A stretch of DNA of 32,938 nucleotides from Clostridium sp. MCC353 (lineage in GTDB: Bacteria > Bacillota > Clostridia > Lachnospirales > Lachnospiraceae). The position numbers and the translations under genes are program-made. The notes under the pieces were generated by a model. The model saw nothing but the letters and a program-made list of their open reading frames with translations, was not told the origin of the DNA and made no database searches. This document shows, in pieces, positions 1 through 8,284 of the stretch; within the stretch, counting starts at the first letter, position 1, and every line of letters begins with the position of its first letter. The stretch covers positions 1-32,938 of the forward strand of contig NZ_WQPN01000056.1 in NCBI RefSeq assembly GCF_018785315.1, in the 5' to 3' direction.

Positions 1-123
1 CTTACGGTTGGAAGCTGGTTTTCATCCCCGAAGGATTCCCCTGGGCCCGCCCCCATCCAAACATCCAGTCCGTCCCCTCGCCCCGCTTTTCTGCGTAACG
101 TTCACTAACTAAATCCCAATTTT

Positions 124-930
124 TTATATGAATTCAATGATCTCCCCATCATCGGGAACAAATAAATTCCCTTTATAAAACGCCCGCCCTTCATTCAGAT
201 AACGCTCTTTTCTATTCTCAATCGTCTTATCTTCCGTATGCCACAGAACCAGATTCTGAATTCCCATTTCGTCTGCCAGGATGCAGGCGTCTTTGACGGT
301 GCTGTGATGTTTTTCGTATGGGTTGAACCGCTCCCTGTCCTCGTAGAGGCAGAACGCTTCGTGGAGCAGCCAGTTGCTGCCGGAAACGTGGGGTTCGCAT
401 TGGGGATTATAGGGTTCGTCGCCGGCGCAGGTCAGCTTCTGGCCGTTTTTTAATGTGGTGGTGAAGCCATACTGTTTCGCTTTGGTGGAGTGAATGTCGA
501 AAAAAGTCACGTCATAATCGAGAATTTTCCGGGTTTCACCGTCATGGACGGGAATCAGGTGAATTCTGCTTCCGATCATTTTGTAGAACTTCCCCTGGAC
601 GGTCAGCCTGCATAAGGTGTCAATGGTGGAAGTCAGGTCTTCGTGGCAGTAGATGTTCAGATCCCCCTCGTAAATGCCGTTTTTCATCCGGGTGGCAATC
701 ATTCGGATCATCCAGATTATGCCCAAAATGTGGTCGGTATGTTCGTGGGTGATGAAGATGTGGTGGATCTGCTCCATTTTAATGCCCATGTCTTCCAGGA
801 TACGCAGGATTCCATTGCCGCCTCCCGTGTCCACCATAAAAAACTGCTGGTCATCTTTCAGTGCAAAACAGGTATTATAACAGCGGGTTACGGTAGCGTT
901 GCCGGTCCCTAATACATATAATTGTTCCAT
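124..930 (-). CDS. RNase Z-like metallo-beta-lactamase-fold hydrolase
   Basis: A 268-residue cytosolic metallo-hydrolase of the MBL fold. The sequence shows GTGN at 8-11, the metal-binding HEHTDH at 62-67 (HxHxDH pattern), AGDE at 169-172 giving the bridging Asp, LLHEAF near 189-194, HHST near 209 and LWHTED at 229-234 giving the last His. The HEA..HST..LWH series is the layout of the ribonuclease Z/arylsulfatase branch, so a phosphodiester or similar ester is the likely substrate. Whether it is a true tRNA 3'-processing enzyme cannot be told from sequence; it could equally be an uncharacterised paralogue. The ATG start is supported by GAAAGGAG about ten bases upstream on the minus strand. 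It stands alone and is transcribed divergently from the bisphosphatase gene. No terminator is visible downstream. Confidence 0.88.
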   Translation of the reverse strand: MEQLYVLGTGNATVTRCYNTCFALKDDQQFFMVDTGGGNGILRILEDMGIKMEQIHHIFITHEHTDHILGIIWMIRMIATRMKNGIYEGDLNIYCHEDLTSTIDTLCRLTVQGKFYKMIGSRIHLIPVHDGETRKILDYDVTFFDIHSTKAKQYGFTTTLKNGQKLTCAGDEPYNPQCEPHVSGSNWLLHEAFCLYEDRERFNPYEKHHSTVKDACILADEMGIQNLVLWHTEDKTIENRKERYLNEGRAFYKGNLFVPDDGEIIEFI

Positions 931-1121
931 GTGCTTATTTCTCCTTTCAATCCATTTTCCGGGAGTTTGTACCCTCGTAAAAACTTTCCATTTAACCGAT
1001 TCTATGGTACTATAAACTTATTATAAATGCAACTGCTCTTGAATTTCCGCCTCTTTCCCAACCAACCAGGGATGCTTAATGGCAGGCGGAATGTTGAGAA
1101 CTGCTGTGAGGGGAGGTACGC
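931..1121 (+). promoter_or_regulatory. Divergent intergenic region with a stem before fbp
   Basis: The 191 bp between two divergent genes have an AT-rich core (about 985-1030) where both promoters probably lie, but no pair of hexamers with good spacing stands out on either strand. Nearer fbp, TTCCGCCT at 1045-1052 pairs fully with AGGCGGAA at 1084-1091, and TCCC/GGGA can pair inside. This would form a stem-loop in the fbp 5' untranslated region, ending about 30 bases before the start codon. Its role is unknown. Confidence 0.35.
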
Positions 1122-3062
1122 ATGATGCGTGATTTGGCTTATTTAAAACTCCTGGCAAGAGAGTATCCCACCATTAAGGCGGCGTCCAGCGAGATTATCA
1201 ATTTGATGGCGATCTCAGGACTGCCCAAAGGGACGGAGTATTTTTTCAGCGATCTTCATGGTGAGCATGAAGCTTTTATACACCTGCTGAAAAGCTCGTC
1301 CGGTATTATACGTGAAAAGATAAAGGAGACATTCGGACACATTATTCCGGAGGAGGAACAGGTTGAACTGGCTAATCTGGTCTATTACCCGGAGCGGATG
1401 CTCAATAAAATAGCCGCTTCCGATAAGGATATCGACGATTGGAAACGGATCACCATTTACCGGCTGGTTCAGATCTGCAAAGAGGTATCCTCCAAATACA
1501 CCAGATCCAAGGTACGTAAAAAGATGCCGCCCGAATTTTCTTATATTATTGATGAACTGCTTCATGTAGATTATAACGATGATAATAAGAAAATATATTA
1601 CAGCGAGATCATACATTCGATCATCGATATCCAGATGGCGGATAAGTTTATTATCGCATTATGTGAATTGATTCAGAACCTGACCATTGACAACCTTCAT
1701 ATTATAGGAGATATTTTTGACAGGGGGCCCAGGGCTGATCTGATTATGAACGCTCTGATGCAGTTCCATGATGTGGACATCCAATGGGGCAATCACGATA
1801 TTTCCTGGATGGGGGCCGCTACCGGAAATCCGGCCTGCATCTGCAATGTGTTGAGAATCGCCATCAGCTACAACAGTTTTGATGTGCTGGAAGACGGGTA
1901 TGGGATCAACCTCAGGCCGCTGTCCATGTTTGCTGCCCATGTTTACCGGGATGATCCATGCGAGCGGTTTGTGCCCAAGATTTTGGATCAGAATATCTAT
2001 GATGCTGTGGATCCCGGGCTGGCGGCCAAGATGCATAAGGCCATTGCGGTCATCCAGTTCAAGGTGGAAGGACAGATTATCAGGCGTCACCCCGGTTATC
2101 TGATGGATGACAGAATCCTTCTGGAAGCCGTAAATTATAAAAATGGAACCGTAACCATAGGCGGCAGAGAATATCCTCTTTTGGACACCCGGTTCCCAAC
2201 CATTGATCCGCGGCACCCGTTAAAGCTGACGGCAGAGGAGGAAGAACTTTTAAACACCCTTATTCTGTCATTTAAGCACAGTGATCTTCTCCATAAACAC
2301 ATCAAATTCCTGTACTCCCATGGTGGAATGTATAAATGTTATAACGGCAATCTGCTGTACCATGGCTGCATCCCCATGACCAAAGATGGGACTTTTGAGA
2401 AAATGATATTCAACGGCGAGCCGTGTTCGGGCAAAGAACTGATGGATCACATCGACCAGAGGATTCAGAACGCCTATTTCCTCCCGGAAGATTCGAAAGA
2501 GAAAGAAGACGCCAAAGACTTCATGTGGTATCTGTGGTGCGGGGCCAAATCGCCGGTATTTGGAAAGGATAAGATGACCACATTTGAACATTATTTTGTG
2601 GAGGAAAAATCACTTCAAAAGGAGAATTTGAATCCGTATTATAAATTTTGTGAACAGGAAGAATACTGTAATAAGATTATAGAAGAATTCCATCTTCCCA
2701 TGGATGGAGCCCACATTATTAACGGGCATGTTCCGGTAAAGATTAAAGACGGGGAGAAACCGGTAAAGGCCAACGGAAAATTATTTATCATTGACGGCGG
2801 GCTTTCTAAGGCATACCAGTCTAAAACAGGAATTGCGGGGTATACTTTAATCTATAATTCCAGACATCTGGCATTGGCGGAACATAAACCGTTTAATCCT
2901 GAAACTGAGAGCACTCCCAAGGTCTATATTGTGGAGAAGATGAAAAACAGGGTTATGGTGGGAGACACTGATTTGGGAAAAGAACTGGCCTGCCGGATAT
3001 CGGATCTGAAAGAGCTGGTTGCCGCTTACAGGGAAGGCGTCATTAAGGAGAAAATCGAATAA
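1122..3062 (+). CDS. fbp: Class III fructose-1,6-bisphosphatase
   Basis: Removes the 1-phosphate from fructose 1,6-bisphosphate, the committed step of gluconeogenesis, in the cytosol. The 646 residues match the large class III enzyme of Firmicutes (about 640-670) and not the 330-residue class I type. The calcineurin-like metallophosphatase motifs are in order: SDLHGEH at 43-49, GDIFDRG at 196-202 and GNHD at 223-226. A later stretch, YSHGGMY..NLLYHGCIPM, belongs to the same family core. GAGGGGAGG lies just before two adjacent ATG codons (1122 and 1125); either could be used and the difference is one residue. The gene has its own short leader with a stem-loop. No clear terminator follows. Confidence 0.96.
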   Translation: MMRDLAYLKLLAREYPTIKAASSEIINLMAISGLPKGTEYFFSDLHGEHEAFIHLLKSSSGIIREKIKETFGHIIPEEEQVELANLVYYPERMLNKIAASDKDIDDWKRITIYRLVQICKEVSSKYTRSKVRKKMPPEFSYIIDELLHVDYNDDNKKIYYSEIIHSIIDIQMADKFIIALCELIQNLTIDNLHIIGDIFDRGPRADLIMNALMQFHDVDIQWGNHDISWMGAATGNPACICNVLRIAISYNSFDVLEDGYGINLRPLSMFAAHVYRDDPCERFVPKILDQNIYDAVDPGLAAKMHKAIAVIQFKVEGQIIRRHPGYLMDDRILLEAVNYKNGTVTIGGREYPLLDTRFPTIDPRHPLKLTAEEEELLNTLILSFKHSDLLHKHIKFLYSHGGMYKCYNGNLLYHGCIPMTKDGTFEKMIFNGEPCSGKELMDHIDQRIQNAYFLPEDSKEKEDAKDFMWYLWCGAKSPVFGKDKMTTFEHYFVEEKSLQKENLNPYYKFCEQEEYCNKIIEEFHLPMDGAHIINGHVPVKIKDGEKPVKANGKLFIIDGGLSKAYQSKTGIAGYTLIYNSRHLALAEHKPFNPETESTPKVYIVEKMKNRVMVGDTDLGKELACRISDLKELVAAYREGVIKEKIE

Positions 3063-3106
3063 ATCCAGGTCATAAAAACTTTAGAATTATTTTAGGGTGG
3101 ATTTAT

Positions 3107-3135
3107 TTACCAATCTTCAATATGGTGTTACAATA
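3107..3135 (+). promoter_or_regulatory. Promoter for the DUF1700-like gene
   Basis: TTTACC at 3107-3112 and TACAAT at 3130-3135 are 17 bp apart, with an extended -10 TG at 3127-3128. It is a housekeeping-sigma type promoter about 38 bp before the next start codon, so this gene need not depend on read-through from fbp. Confidence 0.55.
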
Positions 3136-3172
3136 ACTGGGATTACTTCTAAGAAAAAACAGGGGGAATTCT

Positions 3173-3643
3173 ATGAATAGGGAAGAGTTTCTGCGAGGAT
3201 TGAGGCAGGCGCTGGAGGGAAATGTATCCCCTTCGGTCATACAGGAAAACTTACGGTATTACGATAACTATATATCAGAAGAGATTAGAAAGGGCGCCAG
3301 AGAGGCTGATGTGATAGCTGAGATCGGCGATCCCAGACTGATTGCGAAAACCATAGAAGATACCTCGGAGGACGGGGCCGATCCGGTTCGGGGCGTTTAT
3401 GAGGAAGCGGACGCACGCGGACCGGGATATGAACAGGAACCGTTTGGCGGCAGAAGCACCATACATTACTATGATCTCAATAAGTGGTACTGGAAACTGT
3501 TGTTTGGAGCGGGCGTGGTGCTGATCCTGTTCTTGGTGATCGCAGTGATAACGGGAATTTTTACTTTAATTGTGCCCCTGCTTGTGCCGTTTATCTTTAT
3601 CTGCTGTATTATTTATTTTATAAAATCCATAACCCGGCGGTAG
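3173..3643 (+). CDS. DUF1700/HAAS-like small membrane protein
   Basis: A 156-residue membrane protein. Residues 1-65 are a charged helical segment (MNREEFLRGLRQAL, then YYDNYISEEIRKG and IGDPRLIAKTI) that looks like the N-terminal domain of DUF1700/HAAS proteins, which often travel with PadR-type regulators or anti-sigma systems. Residues 66-100 are an acidic and polar linker. Residues 108-150 form two hydrophobic membrane spans with a basic end (KSITRR). No PadR gene is next to it here, so the usual partner is absent or elsewhere. GGGGG precedes the ATG. It has a promoter in front and a hairpin terminator overlapping its stop codon, so it is a single-gene unit. Function unknown. Confidence 0.75.
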   Translation: MNREEFLRGLRQALEGNVSPSVIQENLRYYDNYISEEIRKGAREADVIAEIGDPRLIAKTIEDTSEDGADPVRGVYEEADARGPGYEQEPFGGRSTIHYYDLNKWYWKLLFGAGVVLILFLVIAVITGIFTLIVPLLVPFIFICCIIYFIKSITRR

Positions 3644-3659
3644 CTGGGTTATGCTTTTG
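3628..3659 (+). terminator. Intrinsic terminator overlapping the stop codon
   Basis: CATAACCCGGC at 3628-3638 pairs with GCTGGGTTATG at 3643-3653 around a GGTA loop (one G-T pair), followed by CTTTTGT. The TAG stop at 3641-3643 lies in the loop and the first base of the right arm. Confidence 0.7.
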
Positions 3660-3670
3660 TGATTCTGATC

Positions 3671-3699
3671 TTGACAAATCTGTTTAAATATATTACAAT
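3671..3699 (+). promoter_or_regulatory. Strong promoter for the NlpC/P60 gene
   Basis: TTGACA at 3671-3676 (perfect -35) and TACAAT at 3694-3699 are 17 bp apart. The -10 element lies inside a long palindrome described separately, so the promoter is probably controlled by a DNA-binding protein. Confidence 0.75.
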
Positions 3700-3714
3700 A
3701 TGTAATATATTTAA
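3684..3714. promoter_or_regulatory. 31-bp palindromic candidate operator
   Basis: TTAAATATATTAC (3684-3696), the centre AATAT, then GTAATATATTTAA (3702-3714) form a perfect 13-bp inverted repeat. It covers the -10 box and the expected transcription start of the NlpC/P60 gene, a position typical of a repressor site. It is too AT-rich and too close to the start to be a convincing terminator. Which regulator binds is unknown. Confidence 0.55.
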
Positions 3715-3779
3715 CATTTACGTAACAATTGTATGAAAATCGTAAAAATTAAGACAGATAATTGTCAGGAGAAGAATCT

Positions 3780-4490
3780 ATGGTGAAAGAGGCAGTCAGG
3801 CTGCTGGCTCTGGTTGGGATTTGTGCCGGGATATTAACGGCGTCACCCAAAGAGGCGAGAGCGGCGGAATCTTATTGCGCAGGAGTTGAGACGACCACTT
3901 CCTATGTGGTAAAAGTGGATGCGCCCACAACTGATGTACATATTTTGGCATCCAAAGACGGTGCGGTATTCACCCGTGTATCCCAGGGAGAGACCTATGA
4001 GGTGCTGGAAGAAGAGAATGGCTGGGCGAAGATAAAGACGAATGCGGGAATCGGATACATCCGGCTGGCCGGGAATGCCACCATGGTTGAAACCACCAGG
4101 GAGAAAGTGGATGCTTCGGCAGTTAAGAGGAACGAGATTGTTAACTATGCGATGCAGTTCGTTGGCGGACGTTACGTGTATGGAGGCAATGACCCTCATA
4201 CAGGCGTGGACTGCTCCGGCTTTACCAGATATGTGATGCAGCATGCGGCGGGAATTTCTTTAAACAGAAGTTCTGCGGGACAAGCAACCCAGGGCAAGCA
4301 GATATCCCTGGATCAGATCAGGCCGGGTGATTTGATTTTCTATGCCAGCGGTTCGGGCAGGATCAATCATGTTGCCCTCTATATTGGAGATGAGAAGATC
4401 GTTCATGCGTCTACAGAAAAGACGGGAATCAAGGTGTCTTACTGGCAGCACAGAAAGCCGGTAAAGGTGATCAGTGTTGTGGAAGGATAA
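3780..4490 (+). CDS. Secreted SH3 - NlpC/P60 peptidoglycan endopeptidase
   Basis: A 236-residue secreted cell-wall hydrolase, expected to cut stem peptides of peptidoglycan. A signal peptide (residues about 1-30, ending near ARAAES) is followed by a bacterial SH3-type wall-binding domain (about 48-105, with VHILASKDG and GWAKIKTNAGIGYI) and a C-terminal NlpC/P60 domain. The catalytic residues are visible: Cys145 in DCSGF, His197 in NHVALYIG and His209 in VHAS. I chose the ATG at 3780 because AGGAG lies at a good distance in front. A TTG at 3762 would extend the protein but would put that ribosome-binding site inside the gene. The gene is controlled by a strong promoter overlapped by a large palindrome. 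The 3' end runs into a 7-bp tandem repeat. Confidence 0.93.
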   Translation: MVKEAVRLLALVGICAGILTASPKEARAAESYCAGVETTTSYVVKVDAPTTDVHILASKDGAVFTRVSQGETYEVLEEENGWAKIKTNAGIGYIRLAGNATMVETTREKVDASAVKRNEIVNYAMQFVGGRYVYGGNDPHTGVDCSGFTRYVMQHAAGISLNRSSAGQATQGKQISLDQIRPGDLIFYASGSGRINHVALYIGDEKIVHASTEKTGIKVSYWQHRKPVKVISVVEG

Positions 4491-4510
4491 AGGATAAAGG
4501 ATAAAGGATA
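4483..4510. repeat. Four copies of a 7-bp tandem repeat
   Basis: AAGGATA is repeated four times without error, starting seven bases before the end of the NlpC/P60 gene. The TAA stop spans the first two copies, so gain or loss of copies would not change the protein but would change the distance to the terminator. Confidence 0.9.
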
Positions 4511-4515
4511 TGCGG

Positions 4516-4549
4516 AAGAGGATGCTGTTTGACGGCATCCTCTTTCTTT
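4516..4549 (+). terminator. Intrinsic terminator after the NlpC/P60 gene
   Basis: AAGAGGATGC (4516-4525) pairs with GCATCCTCTT (4535-4544) around a nine-base loop, followed by TCTTT. The tail overlaps the -35 box of the next promoter. Confidence 0.8.
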
Positions 4550-4575
4550 ACTGGATACAGTGAATATGGTAAAAT
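4547..4575 (+). promoter_or_regulatory. Promoter for the acyltransferase gene
   Basis: TTTACT at 4547-4552 and TAAAAT at 4570-4575 are 17 bp apart, with an extended -10 TG at 4567-4568. The roughly 85-base leader that follows contains GTTTG (4611-4615) and CAAAC (4622-4626), able to form a small hairpin. Confidence 0.5.
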
Positions 4576-4667
4576 GAATAGGAACATAGTATAAGGCCGG
4601 ACTAGAGTACGTTTGGAGATTCAAACACGCTCTGGGGCCAGGGAAGCCGGCGGGGCAGGAGAAATCT

Positions 4668-5696
4668 GTGAAAGAAGAAAAGTTCAGGAATAAGATATAC
4701 TGGTTTATCTTTGTATTCAGTTTGCTGGTGATTTGGGTTCATTCTTATAATGCGAAGCTGTTTTTGGGAACCGGAAGAACGGCTGAACTGGTGGACCGCG
4801 GAGAGCGGCTTTTGGGTGATGTGGTGGCTCAGGTTGCTGTGCCGGGTTTTTTTATCATATCCGGATACCTGTTCTTCCGTAATTTTACCATGGACCGTTT
4901 GTGGAGCAAGTGGAATTCCAGGATCAAGACGGTTCTGGTTCCATTTGTTGTTTGGAATACCATTTATTACGCTGCATATGCGGCAGGCAGCCGTATCCCG
5001 TGGCTGCGTGATGTATTGGGAAAAGGGACTATTCCGGTGAGTTTAAATGCGCTGGTGGATGCTGTGCTGCATTACCGCTATAATTATGTGTTCTGGTATC
5101 TGTACCAACTGATCCTGCTTGTGATTTTAGCTCCTGTGATCTATTTTTTCCTGTCCAGACGTCATGTGAGATGGATGTATCTGGCGGGAGTGACTGCAGG
5201 CCTTCTGGCCGGAGTGAGCCTGTCGCCTTTGAATATCGACGCCCTGTTTTTCTATTCTGTGGCGGCCGACTGTGCACTGAACAATAAAAAAATGACAGAA
5301 GCCTCATGGACGAAGCAGAGGTTTCTGTCGGGGGCGGCTATTCTGGCAGCCGCATGTGCTGTTTATCTGTATTCCATCCGGTATTTCAGCGTTTCTGGAA
5401 TCGCCATTTACCGTTTCCTGGTTCCGGCGGCGCTTTGGTTTATGGCAGATGAAAACCGGCTGCCGGAGGTGAAACCATGGATGAAGATTAACTTCTTTTT
5501 GTATGCCCTTCATTTTTTGCTGGTACGGTTTATCAATAAAACGGCGGCTTTATATGTGCCGGGCATACCGGCCGTTCCTGTACTGCTCTATCTTTTGATG
5601 CCGGGGATTGTGCTGATAATCAGCTATCCGGCGGCAGTGTTTTTGCAGCGGCGTCTGCCTTTGCTGTGGCGGCTCCTTACGGGCGGAAGGAATTGA
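4668..5696 (+). CDS. Acyltransferase family 3 membrane protein
   Basis: A 342-residue integral membrane protein of the acyltransferase-3 (OafA/WecH-like) family. These transfer acetyl or other acyl groups to sugars or lipids of the cell envelope. The first span carries the family His (WVHS, His25), and FFIISGYLFF at 61-70 is the typical second motif. About ten hydrophobic segments follow, ending in a basic tail. The start is GTG, with AGGAG six bases before it. The substrate cannot be told from sequence; a surface polysaccharide or a peptidoglycan sugar is plausible. The gene ends ten bases from the convergent methyltransferase gene, and no terminator is visible between the two. Confidence 0.82.
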   Translation: MKEEKFRNKIYWFIFVFSLLVIWVHSYNAKLFLGTGRTAELVDRGERLLGDVVAQVAVPGFFIISGYLFFRNFTMDRLWSKWNSRIKTVLVPFVVWNTIYYAAYAAGSRIPWLRDVLGKGTIPVSLNALVDAVLHYRYNYVFWYLYQLILLVILAPVIYFFLSRRHVRWMYLAGVTAGLLAGVSLSPLNIDALFFYSVAADCALNNKKMTEASWTKQRFLSGAAILAAACAVYLYSIRYFSVSGIAIYRFLVPAALWFMADENRLPEVKPWMKINFFLYALHFLLVRFINKTAALYVPGIPAVPVLLYLLMPGIVLIISYPAAVFLQRRLPLLWRLLTGGRN

Positions 5697-5706
5697 CCTG
5701 TTTCAC

Positions 5707-6615
5707 TTATCTGCCCGATGACCAGCGCCCGGATGCGCCGCAGGGAAGAACCAGGCCGTTTTTGGTGACAGGAAGCCCCACTTCTTCGGAGCTGACAGAA
5801 CCTTTATATTTCGGGCGAATCTCCGTTGCCAGCATGTAGGTCAGCACGGACGGGGCCAGGCCGGTTGTATAAGAATTTACCAGGAAGAATAGCGGATTAT
5901 CCGATAAAAGCTGTACACATAAGCGGATCAGAGGATGGATCGCGTCCTCGATCTTCCAGATTTCGCCTTTTGGGCCTCTGCCGTAAGAAGGAGGGTCCAT
6001 GATGACGGCGTCATAGTGATTGCCTCTCCGTATCTCCCGTTCTACGAACTTCATGCAGTCATCCACAATCCAACGGATTGGAGCGTCTTCCAGTCCGCTG
6101 GATTTGGCATTCTCTTTGGCCCATGCAACCATTCCCTTGGAAGCGTCCACATGGGTTACGTGGGCCCCCGCCTGAGCGGAAGCCAGCGTTGCGCCTCCGG
6201 TATATGCGAACAGGTTTAAAACCTTTACCGGGCGCCCTGCCGACTTGATTTTGTTTCCGAACCAGTCCCAGTTCGCGGCCTGTTCCGGAAAAAGGCCGGT
6301 ATGCTTAAAGCTGAACGGCTTCAGGTTAAATGTCAATTCTTTATAGTGGATGGCCCACTGTTCCGGAAGGTCAAAGAACTCCCATTCTCCGCCGCCCTTG
6401 GCGCTTCTGTGGTAATGGCCGTTCATATTCCGCCACCGCCTGTCTTCCTTTGGAGTGTCCCAAATGACCTGAGGGTCGGGACGGACTAATATATATTTCC
6501 CCCACCGCTCCAGTTTTTCACCCTTCGAGCAATCTATTACTTCATAATCTTTCCAACCGTCTGCTATCCACATGGCTTTACCGCCCTTTCTTCCTATTAA
6601 TAAGCTCTCTGCCAC
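5707..6615 (-). CDS. Class I SAM-dependent methyltransferase (RlmI/RlmK-like)
   Basis: A 302-residue methyltransferase resembling the rRNA-cytosine/guanine methyltransferases of the RlmI/RlmK type but without an N-terminal PUA domain. The SAM-binding motif I (VLNLFAYTGG) is at 132-141, the acidic end of strand 2 (THVDAS) is at 154-159, and the catalytic-loop motif DPPSYG is at 207-212. Family members usually begin MWIADGWKDYE, which here starts at Met15. The longer form begins with GTG at 6615 and has GGGAGG six bases upstream, so I keep it; the shorter start at 6573 remains possible. The rRNA target is not determined. It is transcribed from a strong promoter of its own at 6701-6729. Confidence 0.85.
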   Translation of the reverse strand: MAESLLIGRKGGKAMWIADGWKDYEVIDCSKGEKLERWGKYILVRPDPQVIWDTPKEDRRWRNMNGHYHRSAKGGGEWEFFDLPEQWAIHYKELTFNLKPFSFKHTGLFPEQAANWDWFGNKIKSAGRPVKVLNLFAYTGGATLASAQAGAHVTHVDASKGMVAWAKENAKSSGLEDAPIRWIVDDCMKFVEREIRRGNHYDAVIMDPPSYGRGPKGEIWKIEDAIHPLIRLCVQLLSDNPLFFLVNSYTTGLAPSVLTYMLATEIRPKYKGSVSSEEVGLPVTKNGLVLPCGASGRWSSGR

Positions 6616-6700
6616 TCATGGCCTCCCTCCGGTGAATCCGGCCGGTCTGCCGGCAGCCTGGAGGCTGTGAGTAGTAACATCATCTCAATCATTCAACGTG

Positions 6701-6729
6701 ATTATAACTTGGCAGGGATATCTCGTCAA
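6701..6729 (-). promoter_or_regulatory. Minus-strand promoter for the methyltransferase gene
   Basis: Read on the minus strand, TTGACG (6729-6724) and TATAAT (6706-6701) are 17 bp apart. The leader then passes through a GC-rich stretch with CAGCC/GGCTG able to fold (about 6655-6670) before the GTG start. Confidence 0.75.
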
Positions 6730-6772
6730 GTGACCATCCGGTCATTGTAATAGAATTGAAAGATTATTTTTG

Positions 6773-6819
6773 TTGAATTATCAGAAAGTAATTGATACAA
6801 TGTAGTATAGGAATACAAT
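6773..6819 (+). promoter_or_regulatory. Two overlapping promoter candidates before the repeat protein
   Basis: TTGAAT (6773-6778) with TACAAT (6796-6801) has a 17-bp spacer. TTGATA (6792-6797) with TACAAT (6814-6819) has a 16-bp spacer. The second -35 overlaps the first -10. Either would give a short leader before the ATG at 6846; I cannot choose between them. Confidence 0.55.
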
Positions 6820-6845
6820 GGGGAGAACCTTAAAGGAGCGAAGAC

Positions 6846-8201
6846 ATGAAAAAAGGAAAATTGGCAGTGCTCGTGATGGCCGCTGTACTGTGTGTGGGAA
6901 CGATGGCGTTTTCAGCATATGCCGCGAGTGGATGGCAGCAGTCTAACGGCAATTGGGTATATTATGATTCCAACGGCAATAAGTTAACCAACGAGTGGAA
7001 AAAAGGCGCGGACGACCTGTGGCGTTATCTGGGGAGCAACGGAGAGATGGTGCTGAACACCTGGGTTGAGGATACATATTATATGGATTCCAACGGTATT
7101 ATGGTGACGAATAAGTGGCTGAAACTGAATGATTCCAGCGGCACCGAATCCTACTGGTACTATTTCACCCAGAATGGAAAAGCCGCCACAGACGGATGGA
7201 AAAAAGTGGATAATAAGTGGTATCATTTTGACGATGAAGGCAGGATGGAGACCGGCTGGGTTGACGATGAGATGTATTATGCCGGCGATGACGGTGTGAT
7301 GAAGACCGGCTGGCAGAAACTGTATCCGCCGGATGAGGATTATGATGATGACCGCGTTACTCCGGCCAGTGAAGACGGAGACGGAAAGTACTGGTTTTAT
7401 TTTACAAATTCAGGAAAGAAGTACTGCGCTGAAAGTAACAACGATTATGAAGTTAAGAAAGTCAATGGCGTATACTATTGTTTCGACGGCGACGGTGTGA
7501 TGCAGACCGGCTGGGTGAATGTCGGGGATGATCCGGATGAGAACGCGTCCATCGAAGATTACCGCTATTACGGAAGTGACGGCAAGGTAAAGTCCGGATG
7601 GCTGTCCATAGAGCCTCCGGAGCCGATCTCAAGCGATTATGAGGATGAAGTGGAATGGTTCTACTTCAACAATCAGGGCCAGCCGAAGGTCGGTCCTAAA
7701 GAAGGCGATGCCAGCACCAGCGATTTGTTCAAGCTGAACGGCCGCACCTACCTGTTTAATGACAAGGGAAATCCTGTTTACGGGCTTCAGAAGCTGGAAT
7801 TAGCGGAAAGCGGCAATTATACGGCTTACTACTTTGGGGACAAGGCTACCAGTTCTGTGGTGAAAGGCAAGCGCAAAGTGGAAGAGGATGACGGCAATGT
7901 GAGTGAATTCTATTTTGCGGAGACCGGCAAGGGTTACAACGGTGTGAAAGACGGATACCTGTATTACATGGGCAAGCTTCAAAAAGCCGAAAGCGGCACC
8001 AAATACCAGGTGATCACCATTGACGGCAAGAATTACGTAGTGAATACATCGGGCAAACTTGCAAAATCCACAACCGTTAAGAACGGAGACGGCGTTAAGT
8101 ACAAAACCAACGGGACAGGCATTTTGGTAAAAGAGGATGATGAGGAGCCGTCAGATTCCTATAACGAACCGTCAGAACCGGTTTGGTCCAGCAACTATTA
8201 A
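6846..8201 (+). CDS. Secreted cell-wall-binding repeat protein, acidic
   Basis: A 451-residue exported protein made almost wholly of choline/glucan-binding-type repeats. The signal peptide covers about residues 1-26 (hydrophobic core, AYA end). Repeat units of the form W-x-YYxxNGxxxTxxWxx follow, for example GWQQSNGNWVYYDSNGN, WYHFDDEGRMETGWVDD and YYCFDGDGVMQTGWVN. Long acidic insertions (EDYDDDR, DDPDENASIEDY) separate some units, and the C-terminus is acidic and proline/serine-rich (DDEEPSDSYNEPSEP). No catalytic domain is recognisable, so a structural or adhesive surface role is likely; this is inference. AAAGGAG precedes the ATG. It is a single-gene unit with its own promoter and terminator. 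Confidence 0.85.
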   Translation: MKKGKLAVLVMAAVLCVGTMAFSAYAASGWQQSNGNWVYYDSNGNKLTNEWKKGADDLWRYLGSNGEMVLNTWVEDTYYMDSNGIMVTNKWLKLNDSSGTESYWYYFTQNGKAATDGWKKVDNKWYHFDDEGRMETGWVDDEMYYAGDDGVMKTGWQKLYPPDEDYDDDRVTPASEDGDGKYWFYFTNSGKKYCAESNNDYEVKKVNGVYYCFDGDGVMQTGWVNVGDDPDENASIEDYRYYGSDGKVKSGWLSIEPPEPISSDYEDEVEWFYFNNQGQPKVGPKEGDASTSDLFKLNGRTYLFNDKGNPVYGLQKLELAESGNYTAYYFGDKATSSVVKGKRKVEEDDGNVSEFYFAETGKGYNGVKDGYLYYMGKLQKAESGTKYQVITIDGKNYVVNTSGKLAKSTTVKNGDGVKYKTNGTGILVKEDDEEPSDSYNEPSEPVWSSNY

Positions 8202-8240
8202 TAGGAAGAAACAGAGTTAAATAAGAAGAAAGCAGAATCA

Positions 8241-8284
8241 AAAAGCAGAATCCGCTGAATGGAAACAGCGGGCTCTGCTTTTTT
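8241..8284 (+). terminator. Strong intrinsic terminator
   Basis: AAAAGCAGA..CCGCTG (8241-8257) pairs with CAGCGG..TCTGCTTTT (from 8266) with a two-base internal bulge on each side, ending in six T. It separates the surface-protein gene from the S10 promoter region. Confidence 0.88.

Noticed and set aside
1-123. Open frames on both strands at the left edge, about 35-40 codons long.
   Set aside because: Neither has a start codon or a recognisable family pattern within the window; GC-rich composition alone can leave frames open. It could be the end of a gene outside the window.
1659-2216. 185-codon open frame opposite fbp.
   Set aside because: Lies entirely inside a well-supported gene; no family pattern; expected by chance in coding DNA.
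4483-4510. Phase-variable switch by slippage of the 7-bp repeat.
   Set aside because: The stop codon is always read in the first copies, so copy number does not change the protein.
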